From Toxonevra muliebris (lineage: Eukaryota; Arthropoda; Insecta; Diptera; Pallopteridae), in contig OY829328.1 in the NCBI GenBank assembly GCA_963691655.1, positions 6,228,204-6,292,203 of the forward strand: a stretch of 64,000 bases of DNA, given 5' to 3'. Numbering within the stretch: position 1 is the stretch's first letter; each line of letters starts with the position of its first letter. Below, piece after piece: positions 28,701 through 43,700 of the stretch. The position numbers and the translations under genes were made by a program. The notes below the pieces were generated by a model that made no database searches, was not told the origin of the DNA, and saw only the letters and a program-made list of their open reading frames with translations.

Positions 28701-31700
28701 CCTTATAAGTTATGCCTTAACTTAAGGAACTTATTGGAGGTCAGTATTCATATTGTTTAAACTGTGAAATCATCTTCTACGTATGCAGCATGTGAAAACT
28801 CAGTATCCAATTTATGTAGATGCCAAGATTATAAAAGCTTCTTAAAGTTCAAAGGTGTGCTTATTTTTAAATAGGCTATAAAATTATGAATAATAATAAG
28901 AAGTGTTTCTGTGGATGAGAAATAATTTTCAACTCTATGCAGTCATTAGTTATCACTATTAAAAGGAATGAAAAGTTTCTAGACTTCTTGAATGTTCTCA
29001 ATCCATAAAATCATGCTCTATCCACATCAGAAAAACTATAATGAGAATGTCTTTAAGTTTTAGGGTCGTGTTTGCGAATTTTCAGAAAATTTAAGATTCC
29101 TTGAGTCACACAAACTTTAAATAGTAATTAGTCTACTCTAGTACCACAATGAACCATTATTTGTGCTCAGTAGCGTATCCAGGGGTGCGGGCTATAGGGG
29201 CTTATTTCATTCAATCTACAATTTCAACGCCAGCTTATAAATGTCTTACTTTTAGAAAGCTTGATAATGGTCTAGTTTTTGGATTGAATTTTATACTGAA
29301 TTTTAGTTTGATATTGGTTTAACTTTTTTGTTTTTACCCGTTTTTGATCTAAATTCTGGTTTGATTGTAAGTCAAAATTTCGTTTTATTTTAATTTGAAT
29401 TTTAATCTGAATTTGGTTTGAGTTTTAATCCATGTTTGGTCTAAATTTTGATTTGCTTTCCAACGTTTGCAGATCAGCGTTTGATCTAAATTTTAGTTTC
29501 CTTTTAATTTGTATTTGACATCTTTTTAGCCACAGTTTTAATCTAACTCTTAGTTTGAGTTGTGGTTAATATTTTCGTCTGAATTGGCTTGATTCTGATA
29601 CTATTTTGGTCTGAATTTCGATCCGAAATCGGTTTGTTTTAAAATTTGGCTGAATTTATCGGGAATTTGGGTCTAGTTTTTATTTAATTTAAGTTAAAAT
29701 TTGTTGATGTAAATATTTATCAGATATTCCTACTAGATTTTTGTCTGAGTTTTGGGTTACTTCCGTTCGGTATTTGGTGTCCTTTTGGCCTAAAGTTTTG
29801 TCTAACTATTGGTCTGACTTGTTGGGTTTTTGGTCTGAGTTTTGACTTGAATTTGATCTCATTTTGGTCTATTTTTGTTGGAATTTTGACCCGATTCGTG
29901 GTCTGAACATTGTTTTTTTTTCAAAGGTTGTTGCCCGGTACCCGAAAGCGTGTACGGATCTCGTTGAAATTTAAAACGTATTGGTTTTTGATCAAATTAA
30001 AATATATTTAGAATTTAAGTAATATATAACAGGCTTAAAGAACGTATTTAATTTTCCATAAAAATGAAGTGCTTGATTATGAAGTTGTGAGATTGTAAAC
30101 TCGCCACCATGCCGATATTAATAGTGATATCAATGTTAAGAATGATATGAATATATATTTTAAAAGTTCGTTTAAAGTACTATCCAAATCAATTGTTATC
30201 TATTTTTTGATCTGAGTTTGTTTCTTTTCTTGGTTTGAACTTCGATCTGAAAAAAGTATTTAAATTTTAGTTGGAAATTTGGTGGAAATTTCCGCCCTAA
30301 ATTTCTATCCGATTTTAGTTTGAGTTTTAGTTTCAGTTTTGTTCCAGTTATCTTTTAATTTTTAACCTGTATTTGAAAAAATTTTTGTACGAATTTTTGG
30401 TCTAGGTCTGGGTTTTGGTCGATAGTGAGTCTAATATTTACCTTTTAATTTAGTTACAGTTTTTTAATACACCTTAATTTACAAGCTAAAGGCATCTTTT
30501 CCTACTTAATGCACCATGGAGAATCCCCCAAAAACACATACCCTCACATCTTACTAGTGTAAGTAGATACGTAAATATGCGCATTAGACGTGTTCTTATT
30601 TTGTTTGACGGCAGTATTGGGTTGCCAGATTCTAAAAACGTGCCTAAACATGACCCCAAATATTTCACAAATTTTTTATCAGTTTTGAAGATTAATTAAA
30701 TGGAAAAGATTTTGCAGGCTGGCAACTGTCCTAATTCTAATTTTTTCAAAACATTTAAAATTTGAGCTTTTATCTCAGAAACAAAGGAGAATAGAAAAAA
30801 CCGAAGCCCCAAAATTTTGTAGAGTCAACATTGTTGTTGGAAAATAATCATATCTGTGGACTTTTGACTAAACAACTTATCTCTACATACAAAGTTTCAT
30901 CTAAAATACTGATTTCAAAACTGAACTCCGTTTTCCACCATTAGCTTTAGTTTGGGGTTAGGGTTATATGTATATATTCAGCATATTCAGAACTAAGCAG
31001 TTTACAGTATACCGCCAAACCATTAGAAACATCACAAATGTCCTCTAATTTTGTTCGTAAATGTAGAGAGTTTTAACAGTTTTAAAAAGATTTTGCCAAA
31101 TTTTTTTCGGGAATTGTTTTCTGGTGACAATTCGAGTCCGATTTGTCAAGTAATAATGGAAAATTTGATCCTAACTCCGGAAGTTTAGTTAACTTTTTTT
31201 AAAAATCCAAGGATTCGTTTTTGGATAAAAAACTTTTCGCTTTGGTTTCCAATTTTTTTTTTTATTTGCACCATAAGTGCATAGATGTTTCTACACAATT
31301 GCATTTTCAGCTCACTTCTTATGTATGCCTCCAAGGATCTGGGTAGCTGTAAAGAGGCGACTCAAAAACATAATTTCCCCCTTTTTTTATTCGTACCATT
31401 TTATCTTTCCGCAATGTTTTCCCACAATAACATCTTCTGGAAGGGCAGGCTTATGGTAAGAAAAAATAGAGGAAACTATTTTTCTTGAGTCTCCTTTTTA
31501 AAGTGACCCGGAACCTTGTATTGCTACTGAAGTCAACTGACAGATATAGAATATTCGGGGTATATTTAGTCCCTGATTTATACCATAATACTTCAAAAGG
31601 CATAGGTTTGGTTTTTGGTTGATAGAAGAAGGTTAAGGTTAAACTTCTCCATTATTACTTCACTAATCGGTCCAAAATTGTCACTAGAAAACAGTTCCAG

Positions 31701-34700
31701 TGAAAAAAAATTAGCAACATCTATTTAAAACTGTCAAAACTCACTGCCTTTACAAACAAAATTAGAGGAAATTTGTGGTGTTTCTAATGGTTTGGCGATA
31801 TGCTGTAGTTCGAATATGGGAAGTTATACCCTTATGCGTTTTCACTTGTATGGAGGATAGTGGGATTTAGTTTCTTACGCAATTACAATAAATTATAGTC
31901 TGAAAAGTATTTTAGTTAGCTATAAATATAAAATATTATTGAATTAATTTTCGAAATTTGACCGCCATTTGCTATAAGTTCCAGCTTTCCAATCTGGATG
32001 CAAATCTATAGATTTTTTTCATTACTCAATGGCAAGTTTAAAGTTGCTGGCATCATTGATAATTTAAATCTGTTCATTAAGAGCATGTCTAATGTGCATG
32101 TCTTGTCTGTACATATAAAATTTCAACACTTAACACTATGTATGTATGTATGTATGTATGTATATATATATGTATGTCTATTTGCTGATATACTCACATA
32201 TTTTCTTTTGGGTTGCCAAATCCAATTTGACAACCAAGTCTGAATTTAGTTGATTGTAATAGAAGGAACCATTGTAGACAACATGAGCATTACCCTGAAA
32301 AAGATGTCAAGAAGTAGAAAAAGAAAAGGAGAAAGAAAAAGAAAAAGAAAGTTAGTGATGAAAAATTAAAAATGGAAACGAAAAAAAAAAAAATTAAATA
32401 AAATGTTATTTTTTATCGTGTAAATGTTATTATGAGCATTGAAACAAACAACAAACTTAGTATGTGAATTTGTATATGAGTAAGTTTGGGTCTGTATGAG
32501 TGTAGGAAAAATGTTTAAAACTGTGGACAAACAAACAACTACAACAAAGTGTTGCAAAGTGAATTATTGTCACATTTTCTGTCTGTGTGAGTGTGTTGGT
32601 GGTGGTGTTGAAAATTGAATGTTGTTGACACGCGACAAAGTGTTGCTTATTGCTCTATGCTGATGTTGTTGGCTTTTGCTGCTGAAATTCTCGGTAGCGT
32701 AAAATTGTAATGTTGCTGAGAGTGTTTGTGGTTACAGAGTACACACTGGTGTATGTAGTATGCAAAAGTATGTGAGGGCAAATGAATTTCGAATTAATAA
32801 GAAAACAACAACAAAAAAGCATTTTTAATTCGCTTTAAAAATTGCACAGGAATGAAAGTTAACGATATAGTAGTGAATGTAAGTGAATGTAATGTGCATT
32901 ATAGCGTCGTAGAAGTAGGCAATAATGTATGAGCTTTGTATAATTACTAAATGGACTTTAGTATAAAGCAGAAATGTTAAAAGAAATGAAAATTCAAACA
33001 AGTCGCGTCGATGTGAGAAGATACTGCTGCGAGTTTCAATGAACTTTGTTGGCATCATAATTCTTTTATAAAAAATTTTACTGTATAATATCATTGATAG
33101 AAACACAATAGGTTTGGCAAAGCTGGTAGAAGCGATTTCAGAAATTTAGTACTATGAATCAAATTATTTCTTTTATTTTTTTAATTAATCTCGCGGGTAT
33201 AATTCATCAAAGAAAAATATTAAAATTTAAGCAAAAATCTATAATAAATAAAACAATAATAAAGACTAAAACAAAAATTTCGGAATCATAATGTTCGACC
33301 ATCAAACCGATTAAAATAAGACTACAGTTCCTCATGCGAAAAAAACGACAATTTTTAAGTATTTTTTTTTTTTTGAGTATTTTAAATCGATGAATCCCAA
33401 TGGACCCGCCTCCCTCCCAATACGACCGTGGGTCGCAGCCGTAGTCAGGACTGCATTGCTTACGTCGAAAAGGAGGAATGAATTGCGTTTATCCCAATTG
33501 GTATTCAATATAACTACCGATGTAAAATCATCAGTTGCTCATCTACTTAATATAATTAATAAAGTTCTTTTAGTGTACTCTAAAGAATCGGAAATGTAGT
33601 TAAAATCTCTACATATTCCATGAAAAGAATCATTTTTGAACATAGTTCGTCCTACATCAGCAAAGTTTAATAAGAAAAAAATATAGTTATCTTCTACAAT
33701 GTATATTAAAGTCAATTTCGCTCAGCAAATATTGAGATGTTAAAACATCTGTTAAAAGCTTTATTAAAAACGTTATATTCAGCATTTCTCTTCTGCTTAT
33801 TAATTTTGAGATTGATCAAGTTTTAACCGATGTTCATATGGTTTAAGATTCAAACGTGGATTCAAACAGAAACTTCTAAATGCAAAAAAAAAAATTGTTT
33901 TTGGACCGACTCAATTTTATTCATGTAGCAATTATATTGAGGTCTCCAGAATGGGTCTAACAAGTGAAATGGATAACATTTTTATTATTTATTTGGTCTA
34001 AAAATTTCATACCAAAAGTTATATGTACAACTTAAGAAAGTGTGATATTGACCTGATATAAAGGCGGTGACAGAGCACTGGCATTTTCTACATCCATTAC
34101 TTGGATTGAACCGGCAGATCACATACCAAGCGCGTGCTAGTTCTGCGTAAATTACAATTTTGATAGAAGTAAAAAACTATTTCCTTTTATCAGCCGTTAA
34201 CCGTTATATATATGACTTTTATGTCTTTGGTGACCCCTAGTGAAATTTTCTGGCAAATATTTTTGTGGAATATTTTAATCCTTAAATGTCTCTTTTGAAA
34301 GGACTTTTCAGGTTTTCATCAAAAAAGGGGTCAAATGGTCCCATAAAAAGAGAAACTAAAGGAGTGAAATGTTCCATAGAAATGACCCTTGTAAAATTCT
34401 ACTGCACAACTTTGCCAATAAAATTTTTCTCAGACATCAATTTATAACACTTTCTGCACTTACACCCAGAAAAATACTCATCTCTAAAACAAAGAAAAAG
34501 TTTCCTCAATTTGAATCCACGAAAATTTCTCTCGTTTAAGTAAATTTTCCTCAAAATGAAGCAAAATGTGCTCCTTTCATGCAACTATGGTGTTCAATTT
34601 GAAGTAAGTTATTTCTTCATTTTTACAAATTTAGTTGCGTAGAAAATGTAAGAAAGAGACGAATATACCAAAAATATTCTCTATACAAAATTTTGGTATA

Positions 34701-37700
34701 CACAAAATACTAGCTTTACTCTTTTGGCCTTAGCAGACAATCGCGTTCGCTTTGTTTTTCTTTTGAATTTTTTAGTTGGCGTCTCTTTTTCAAACGAAGC
34801 GGTTGTGTTTGTGGCTGTTGATATAATTTGTGAAAAAATATATATATATTGTGAAAAAAATAAAATATATTGAAAAGATATAAATTTCAATAAACTTCAA
34901 TTTATAATTTTTTGATGGCTATAAGGATCTTTTGATCATTTCAAGGCGACGACGCCTGTAGTGTATGTAAAAATACGTTGAATGTAAACCTTAATACTTA
35001 TTAAAAATAAAATAATAAATGAATACAAGTAAAAAAATATGATTTCTATGCCTTTTACTTAAAACAACATTGTACAAAATATTCCATAAATTGAGGATTT
35101 TTTCTAAAAAGGTAGTAAATTGACTTCAATTTATGGAAAATTATTCCTCAAACTGAGGAAAATTTTACCTAAATTATATACAATTTCTCATATTGAAATA
35201 AAATATTATTCATTTGAAAAACGCAATTTCTACAAATTGAAGACTAATTTCTTTAAATTATAGAAAACTTCCTTCTTTCAAAGAAAATTTTCTCTAAAAT
35301 AAAGAAAAAATATTTCCTCAATTCAAAGAAATTTTGTATATCTAAATGAGGAAACCGTTTCTATGGCGCCAAATCATTCCCTTTTTTCCTCAATTTGATA
35401 GCCGTTTTTCTTCAAACGAGGTAAGTATCTCTCTGGGTTCAGTATTCAGTTGTCTTCGACCAAAATAAGAAAACTTTGAGCCACTGTAAAAAAAAACTGA
35501 GACGTGCTGGACTATAAGTTGGTTTTACAAAAATGGTCTATACAACATTCCCTTCCTAGAATTATAGGGTAGCTATTCTATTGCAGCTAAAAAGTCTTAA
35601 TTTGTTGGACTGTGTTATTAGTGACTCAAAATTATTTCCTTTCCTAGCAAATGAACTTACGTATAGTCCTACTCAATACATTTTCTGATAGATGTAGAAA
35701 GAGCGGAATAGGAAAACTGATGGGGAGAGTGTAAATAGCATGCAGCTATCTGAGACTTCGATATTCGGTAAACTAAGGCGCCGAAGTTAGGTTTTATGGA
35801 ATTTCTAATGAATCTGATGGGGAATCAATTACTGTACTGTGTGCTTACAGTGCTGATGGGTCTTCTTTACCATCCATATAGTCTATCCTTACAGACGTAT
35901 CCTTCGAATTATCATTAATGAAATTCCCAATGGTTGGGTATTTGGGCGTTCTAATTCGGTATGGATATTTGAATATGTGGCAAATGTTTTTTTTATTAAA
36001 GTTAAATTTATGGTCACCATGTTGTTTCTAGATGGTCGCAAAAGCCACATCAGTTTATAGGTCGGCGCGAAAACCCAAATTATGTTTTTTTTTGTCGGTC
36101 CTAAACCCTAATAGATGGCCGAAAACGATGGCGCTCCTAAGCTCAAATTCGGAAACTATTTCTAGTATATTAGTGATTATTTATGTACTTACATGTATAC
36201 CCTCTCTAATTTCGTAACTCTTGCGCGCTATACTATTTAGGCGATATTGTATTTTGGTAGGAAACTCAAAAAGATTGTATGTATCATTTTCATTGGTGAA
36301 AAACGTTTTTTCACGGTCGATTTCCTTGGCAACGGGGTCCTTCAGCCAACTGCTGTAATATCCTTGCTGGGACTTATGAAAAACGGGTTTGCCAACAGCA
36401 TACAAGAGACAACCTGAAGAAGAACCCAAAACGAATATATCAAAACAAAGTTTTCATCAATAGAATTATTTATTACCAGCATAGGAGGAATAGGAGGAGA
36501 ATAGGAGGAATAAAAAATAAAACAAACTACTTCTTTATGTTTGTATGTACGAGTACAAACAATTGTTACTTACTCTTCTGTCGTTTGGGCAGCCCAGGAT
36601 AGCTATAATTTAAAGTTGGTTGTATTGCAAATTTGGAATTAATCGAATCCTTGCATTGATATAAGCTGCAAAACAAAAAAGTTAAAACATCCATAGGGTT
36701 AATAGAATTTGAAGGGTATTATAAAAGCATGTATATGTCAGCATGGGAAATTCATAAAAGTAAATATAAAAAAGGCAAATTAAAGAGTAAATTTACATAT
36801 GTATATACATAAAAGCAGTGTGTATGAGTGTGAATGTGCGCACTTTGCCAAAAGGATAATAACTTTGTTCGCATAATACGTTGTGCCAAGGGGCATAAAA
36901 TAAAAAAAAGAGATTCATATGTATAAAAAAAAATATGTGCAAATACTAAAAGACACAATCTGAAAATTATTATATGGATGAGAGAGGAGGAGAGGCAGCA
37001 CGAACACGAGAGTGAAAAAAACGCGAGCAGGATTATAATCTTAAATGCGGGTGCATAAAAATTACAGCAGTAGCGACTATGGCGGTGATGACGGCAATGA
37101 ATGAATGCAAACATAAGTGGAGCGAGTACAATAATAAATTTTAATTATTTCTATTTTTTGGTTTATTTTGTTTGGTCTTTGCTTTTCTTTAATTTTCGGT
37201 TATTTCACTTGAATAAATGACCCCAAACCAAAAAGGTAATGGGAGGAGGAGGGAGGAAAAGGAAGGCCGCTGGCGTTTCTAGGGTGGGTAGATTAAAGTG
37301 AATAAGTGAACAGTAGAAAAAAATGGAAACGGAAATTAAAACATACCAAGCGGAGATTTAGCTAGAAATGAAGTTGTTTTTGTTTGTGTGTAGCTAAATA
37401 TATAACGGTAAATTTTGAAGTTTTAATTGAAAAATTCTAGCGAAAATTGTTACAATTTATTGTGTTATTAAACTTTCTAGGAAACTCGTTTAAATCTTGT
37501 TAAAATAAAGTTTTTTAAGAAATTATCAAAATTTTGGACTTTTCACTATTTTTGTTATTTAATAGATGCAAAAAATGGGTTCTTAGCGAGGCCACCTTGT
37601 TGTAATTTAAGGTTGCAAACTTTTGATTACCACAGTGAAGGAAGTTCTTCTTCTCACTGGTATTAAGAAACATTGATTCAGTGCCTCCACTATAACATAA

Positions 37701-40700
37701 AGTTACATTTATTGTGCTATATCCTGTGTTCTCTTTTGCAACAAGTCAAAAGTACTTATTTCTGTTTCTGTCGTAAATGTACGGAATTCTGATTCTGTTA
37801 CTGCTTCTCTTCTTTGCAACAATCCGTCTTAAGCCTGAGTAGATCTTGCAGTATCAAAGAGCTTAGGTGTTCGTCTCTCAACATTTCAGTGCCAAATATG
37901 CTAACTCTGGATAGGCAGAAAGCGGGGCAGAGGCTAAGAAAGTATTTTGCCGTCTCTTCACAATGAGGTCTCTCAATTTCATAACCTTGCACTTATCAGA
38001 AAGCACAAATAGGTTTCTAAATTCGCTCATCAATCAAACTGCTATTAAAACATTTCCGGAAATGAATATAGTTTTAATGATGAGCGCAAATACCAGTACC
38101 AATTTTCCTGGAGAAAGTTGAACTTCAGACAAAGATACTCTATGCATATTGTTAAGCAGCAGGCACAATAAAAATAACAATAAAAAATACTGAGCCCTGT
38201 TTATTGAAGCTCATATGTATGTAGTAATATTTATACCTTGGATCCGGACATTGCTCACAAATGGGGCACTCACTCTCTGGCGGGCGTTGACCATATAATT
38301 TAATTTGTTTGCCGATATAAGGCGTTTCGCTATTGGGATCTTGCGCTATAAAATAAGAAATAAAAGAAGAAGTTAATTAAGTAATTACAAATAAATTCAA
38401 GTTCTATAGCTCAATTCATTTTTAAATAGTTTTTTAAGTTAAACAAAGAAATAATAATAAAATTTTAAGCATTGTTTAAAACTGAAATGAATTAAATATT
38501 TGTTGTAAAATGCTTTCGTATTTACCCGCAATTTCAAATTCAACTGTCGTTGCATTCAGTTCATTACGTGCCACACAATAATAATAGCCAAAATCATCTT
38601 TACGCAAATTATTGATGGTCAAACGCATTGTGGTTTTAAATCTAACCAAAATAAATATAAAATATGTTAAAGTTATGGTTCAAGTACAATGGGATCAAGT
38701 ATTTAGAATAATATCATCAATTATGTATACACACCCATCAGGATATGTTTCTATACGATATTTTTCACCAGGATCTAAAATTTTGCCATCGTATCTACGC
38801 TCCCAATAACGTATGGCTTCAGGAAATGCTTCAACCTATCGAAGAAGAAAATATACATCAAGATATTGACCAAATTGAATACATACATACTAGTATTTAT
38901 ATATACATATGCTCTTGAACCACATTCAGTTGGTGCCATAAGAAAAAAGATTTTAATTAAAGACTTTTTTATGTGAACTGCATAGTTTTCTAATAACATT
39001 TTCTAATAAAGTTTTCTCATTACCACATACATACAGATACTCAATTCTATTTCAACTGCAGTTTCCAATTTATTTTAAAATTTAATTTAATTGTCTAAAT
39101 ACATTTCCATATGAATATGTCAGTATTTAACTATGTGTGTGCCTGTAAGAGTGTCACATTTATACATTAACATTTCTAACCCAGTAGGAATTTTTTCGAA
39201 AATTAAAAATATTTTCAATAACCTGCTTATGATTAAGCAGGTGCTTGATTACACAATTAATTGTGGATATTTATTTATATGTATGCAACTGTTTTTCTTT
39301 GAAATTTGTATTACAAATTCTTTTTTTTATTTCAGTAATCCTAAAGCTAAAGTTACACATACTTATTCCCATGAAAAAAATTGGGGTCGATGAAGAATTC
39401 ACTGCGATTTCAGTAATTTTTGGAAAAACTCAAATATAAATTGCTGAAATCTGAGTCTCAAAAACTGTTGATGTTCATTCAAAGAATCCCACAGATTATT
39501 TCTTATTGGGATATTTTGAATATATACAAGTAACTATAAATAAATCTCTATATACAAAAATGCAGTTGGTCTGACTAACTGACTCACTGATGCATTGTAA
39601 AATTCATTCATGCAATCATTTACTCATCAACGCTCAGCTCAAATCTCACTCAACCTAAAAACTTGAAATTTATGAATCACATTCATGAAAAATTTCAAAC
39701 TTTAATCTAAACCGATAAGAAGACGACGATACACTTAATTTATAAAATCAGCGAGCATCGCCGAGTATTCTACAGCTAATAATATATGTACAAATAAAAA
39801 TATTGCATAATATTTCTATATAAATCTCAGATGTATATATGTAGGTATGTATATAATTTACAAGTTTTTCTTTTACGGACATATTAAAATGTCTATTTTA
39901 AATAACATTCTAAATAAAATATAAAGAAATGTATAAAATTCCATTTGCACAAATTGGATTTCATATAAAAATTTCAGATTTTTCATTAGTCAAATATGCT
40001 TTAAAAGAAAACCTAAAGGAATTTTAATTTAATTGAAAAGAGTAATACGATATGTACTCGTTCTTGGAGATGTCGAAATAAATAATAAATTTACAATAAA
40101 AGAAAATTTCACTTTTGAGAATATTTTGTGGTTATTTCAAAAATTTACTATTTGATTGTAAATAACTATTTTATTTGTAATTTTTTTTTTTTTTTTTTTT
40201 TTGTTTAAGTTATTTCGTCTGTTTTCAACGAGATGTGAAAGGATTGAAGATTCTATATTATATTTATTTAAAAAATCTTACTTGAGAGGCCATTCTGATT
40301 TGCACAATTCAAACAAAAAAAAAACTTTGTGGCATTACACGGGGGGAAATGAATATTTTGTACACTAAATGTTCAATTTTCTCAATAATATTTGAATTTT
40401 TTTATTTAATAAGTTGAATGACGTAGAAGAGTGAAAAAGAGTGGAAGAGGGAGTGACAATATAGAAAATTGATATACGTGTTCATAATACATAATACAAT
40501 TCCATTTATTTAACCCTTAAATGCCCACTGGCTACTGCAGCGGCCAACCACTTCAGCGGTTGCCAGTACCACCATTTTACGTTCGCCATTTGAAATAAAC
40601 ATCTGATTTTACTGATAAAATCTTTTTTCTTTAAAGAATGGAATAACATATTTTGCAAAAAATTTGAGCCACAAATTGAAAAAAAGATTTTTTTATTTTT

Positions 40701-43700
40701 GATTTTTTTATAACAAATATATTGCCGTGTTACAAAATCTGTGCCAAACGGTGCATATCCCCAAATAATTATTTTAAAAATTATTGCCCATACATTTTAA
40801 TTTATACTCCAGATAATATCCAAAGGTTACTACAGTGGCCAACCATTTAATTTGAAATTACGGCACCTTAAACTAATTTATTTGAAAACTCGTAGAACAA
40901 ACATTGTTCGGAATCACAAATTCTACCTCTAAGTATATTTTTAATTGAAATCGGACGTACTGTGCGTTTAAGGATTAAAATTACAAAAGTTTTTATTTGG
41001 TTATAATAACTGTGCTTTTCATCTCCGAATAAAAATCTATGCATAAGTAACTTAACGTAGCGTAGCGGAATGTAAAAATCTATTGAAGATAGAACTTTAC
41101 GTTGCGTTACGATTTCGGTAATCAGTTGCACTCACTGCCCATATCACATATATTTATGTGACAGTTGGCAACGTTACGTTACGTTCCGTTACTTATGCAT
41201 AATTGAGCCTTTAATGTACGCCTATAACTTAAACAACAAATGAACCAGATGCGAAGCTAAAAGCTGCGTTTTTCAATACTCAATTTGATAGGTTAAGAAT
41301 AAATATGACATAAACGCACTTGGCTGAACTCTATTTTTCACTACTTCTCAATAGATGGCGATAATACGAAAAAATCTGACAGCTGATTTATTTTTATTTG
41401 TTTTTGTTTGAAATTGTTTGTGCAAATATATTTGAGGAGCAGCGGCTTCTATTAAAAAAATTTAGTTTATTTTTATTTATTTATTATTTATTTCATTGAG
41501 TCAATGGAAATTATAAAAATTCCTTACAGACTAAAACAATTGTAACTTAGAATTAATTAAAAATAAAAATAGATTTAAGACAAGCTTAAGGATAGAATTC
41601 ATTGAGTAGGTTTTTAAATGAAACTTTAGTAACCGAGAAATCTAAAACCAAGGAATTAGAAATAGAATTAAACTCAGTTAAGGCTCTAGAAATAGGAGCA
41701 AATAAGGTATAATTTGATCGTCGCAACCCAACATAAAATAAAGCAGAATGACGCAAATCTCTAGTTGGAATTTTAAAATTGATCAGTTCTAGAAGAGCAG
41801 GACAATCAACAAAACCAACAATGATGTCATAAACAAACATAAGAGACAAGATAGTTCTTCTGCTATTCAAGGACTTTAAATTGATGAGCATGCAACGCGC
41901 ATTGTTAGAGGGAATGGGTTCGGCAAAATGAAGACAACGCAATGCAAATCGAATAAAGACTTTTTGAATCCGTTCAAGTCTATTAATATGACAGAGATAA
42001 TGAGGGCTCCATAAAAATGCTGCATATTCTAACCGAGATCTTACTAAGGAAGTAAACAGTATTTTGAGCGTAAAAGGATCAGAAAACTCTGAACAATTGC
42101 TCCGGATAAAAGCTAACATAGAATACGCTTTTGGAATGATATAATTTAAATGCGGAACAAAAGAAACTTCACATCGAAAACAACCCCAAGATCTTTTATT
42201 TCACTCACTGATTTTAATGTAGAATTAGCAATGTGATAAGATGTAGGGATAATATTATGAACTTTGGCAAATGTCATATGGGAACATTTGTTGATACTTA
42301 ACGATAACCGAAATTTACAGCACCAAATAAGAAACAAATCTAAATCAGACTGTAGAATTTGAGAATCCGAGATATTTTTAATTACAGAATATATTTTTCG
42401 TCATCAGCATATAATAGGTATTTAGCACTTGGAAAGCAGCATGAAATATCCTTAATAAATAAGAGTAAAGGGCCTAGAATGCTACCTTGCGGAACACCCG
42501 AGGTGTCACTAAAAGGAGCTGATTCAACATTATCAATAACCACAACGGATTGTCTATTGATTAAATAGGACCTTATCCACTCCAAAAAAACCGAGTGTAT
42601 ACCCAAATTGGCTAATTTAAAGATCATAATATTATGAGACACCTTATTAAAGGCTTTTGAGAAATCAGTGTAAATTGTATCAATTTGATATCCATTTTAA
42701 AATGCAGAGATACAATCTTCAGCGAAGACAGCTGAGTTGGAAGTAGTAGAGCGTCACGAAACAAGCCCATGCTGATTACAACAAATTACATTCTTGACGG
42801 CGAAGTAAAACTTGTCTTTTACGATACTTTCAAAAAGTTTTGACACAGTGCAAAGCTTCGAAATAGGTCTGTAATTCGAGGCATTACTCCTTTGGATTCG
42901 ACTTAATATTAAGTTCAAATTGATTAATATAATTGCGGTAGAGGATGTTGTTTCAGATGTTAAATTCCAATTTGAGAAATGGTATGAATTATTGGAGGTT
43001 TTGCCATTCCATAAAATGAATTAGCTTTCGATTTTTTTCATTTGTTGTCTGGTTTTACGTGCAGAGGTCTTTATCTGGAGATAAAAGTTTCTGGATCCGT
43101 AAAAAAATCAGATACAACTTTTACAATATTTAAAGAAAATAAAATTTTGCTTTTATTTATTCATCGTTCCTGCTTTTTTTTCTCATTACATTTCATAATT
43201 TTTTAGCACCTAAATATAGGTATTTTTTTTTTTTTTTTTTGCAATATTCAATGTATTTAATTTATCTTCGAAAATTTTCCAAAGTAAAAATTCTCTTAAA
43301 TTAAAAAAAAAAAAAAAAAAACAGTACCCTTTGGCTCATTGTTTTTCTCCACGATATGTATGCTTTCTCCCAAACAAAATCATTCCCAGTACTATTCAAT
43401 TATGTGAATATATCCTGAATTTTGTGGCATTGCTAACATGATTATCGCTCCATCGTCCCTTAGTTTACATTGTATTTCCTTGAATTGTCATAAGGTGGTT
43501 GGTAAAAGTCTTGGTATAATGATCGTGATCGCGAGGAGATGTGTTTTTTCTGTAGGCACCATTGATAACGCTTTTCCTGCATTCGATCATTTTTCGTATA
43601 ATTACCGAAACTATGAAGCCAATCTTGATTCTCTTTACTTTTTATAAGTCGCCGCGGATCTTTGCTGGTTTGCTCCTTTGGCACTATGTCATATAGTATA

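Noticed and set aside
36752..37114. 120-codon minus-strand frame rich in Cys, His and Phe
   Set aside because: Low-complexity translation of purine-rich and CACA repeats, no domain and no splice support.
40281..40310. Possible micro-exon on the minus strand (AATGGCCTCTCAA|gtaagat)
   Set aside because: Considered while looking for the missing Ig2 exon; the peptide did not fit and the 51104-51177 exon satisfies both phase and sequence.
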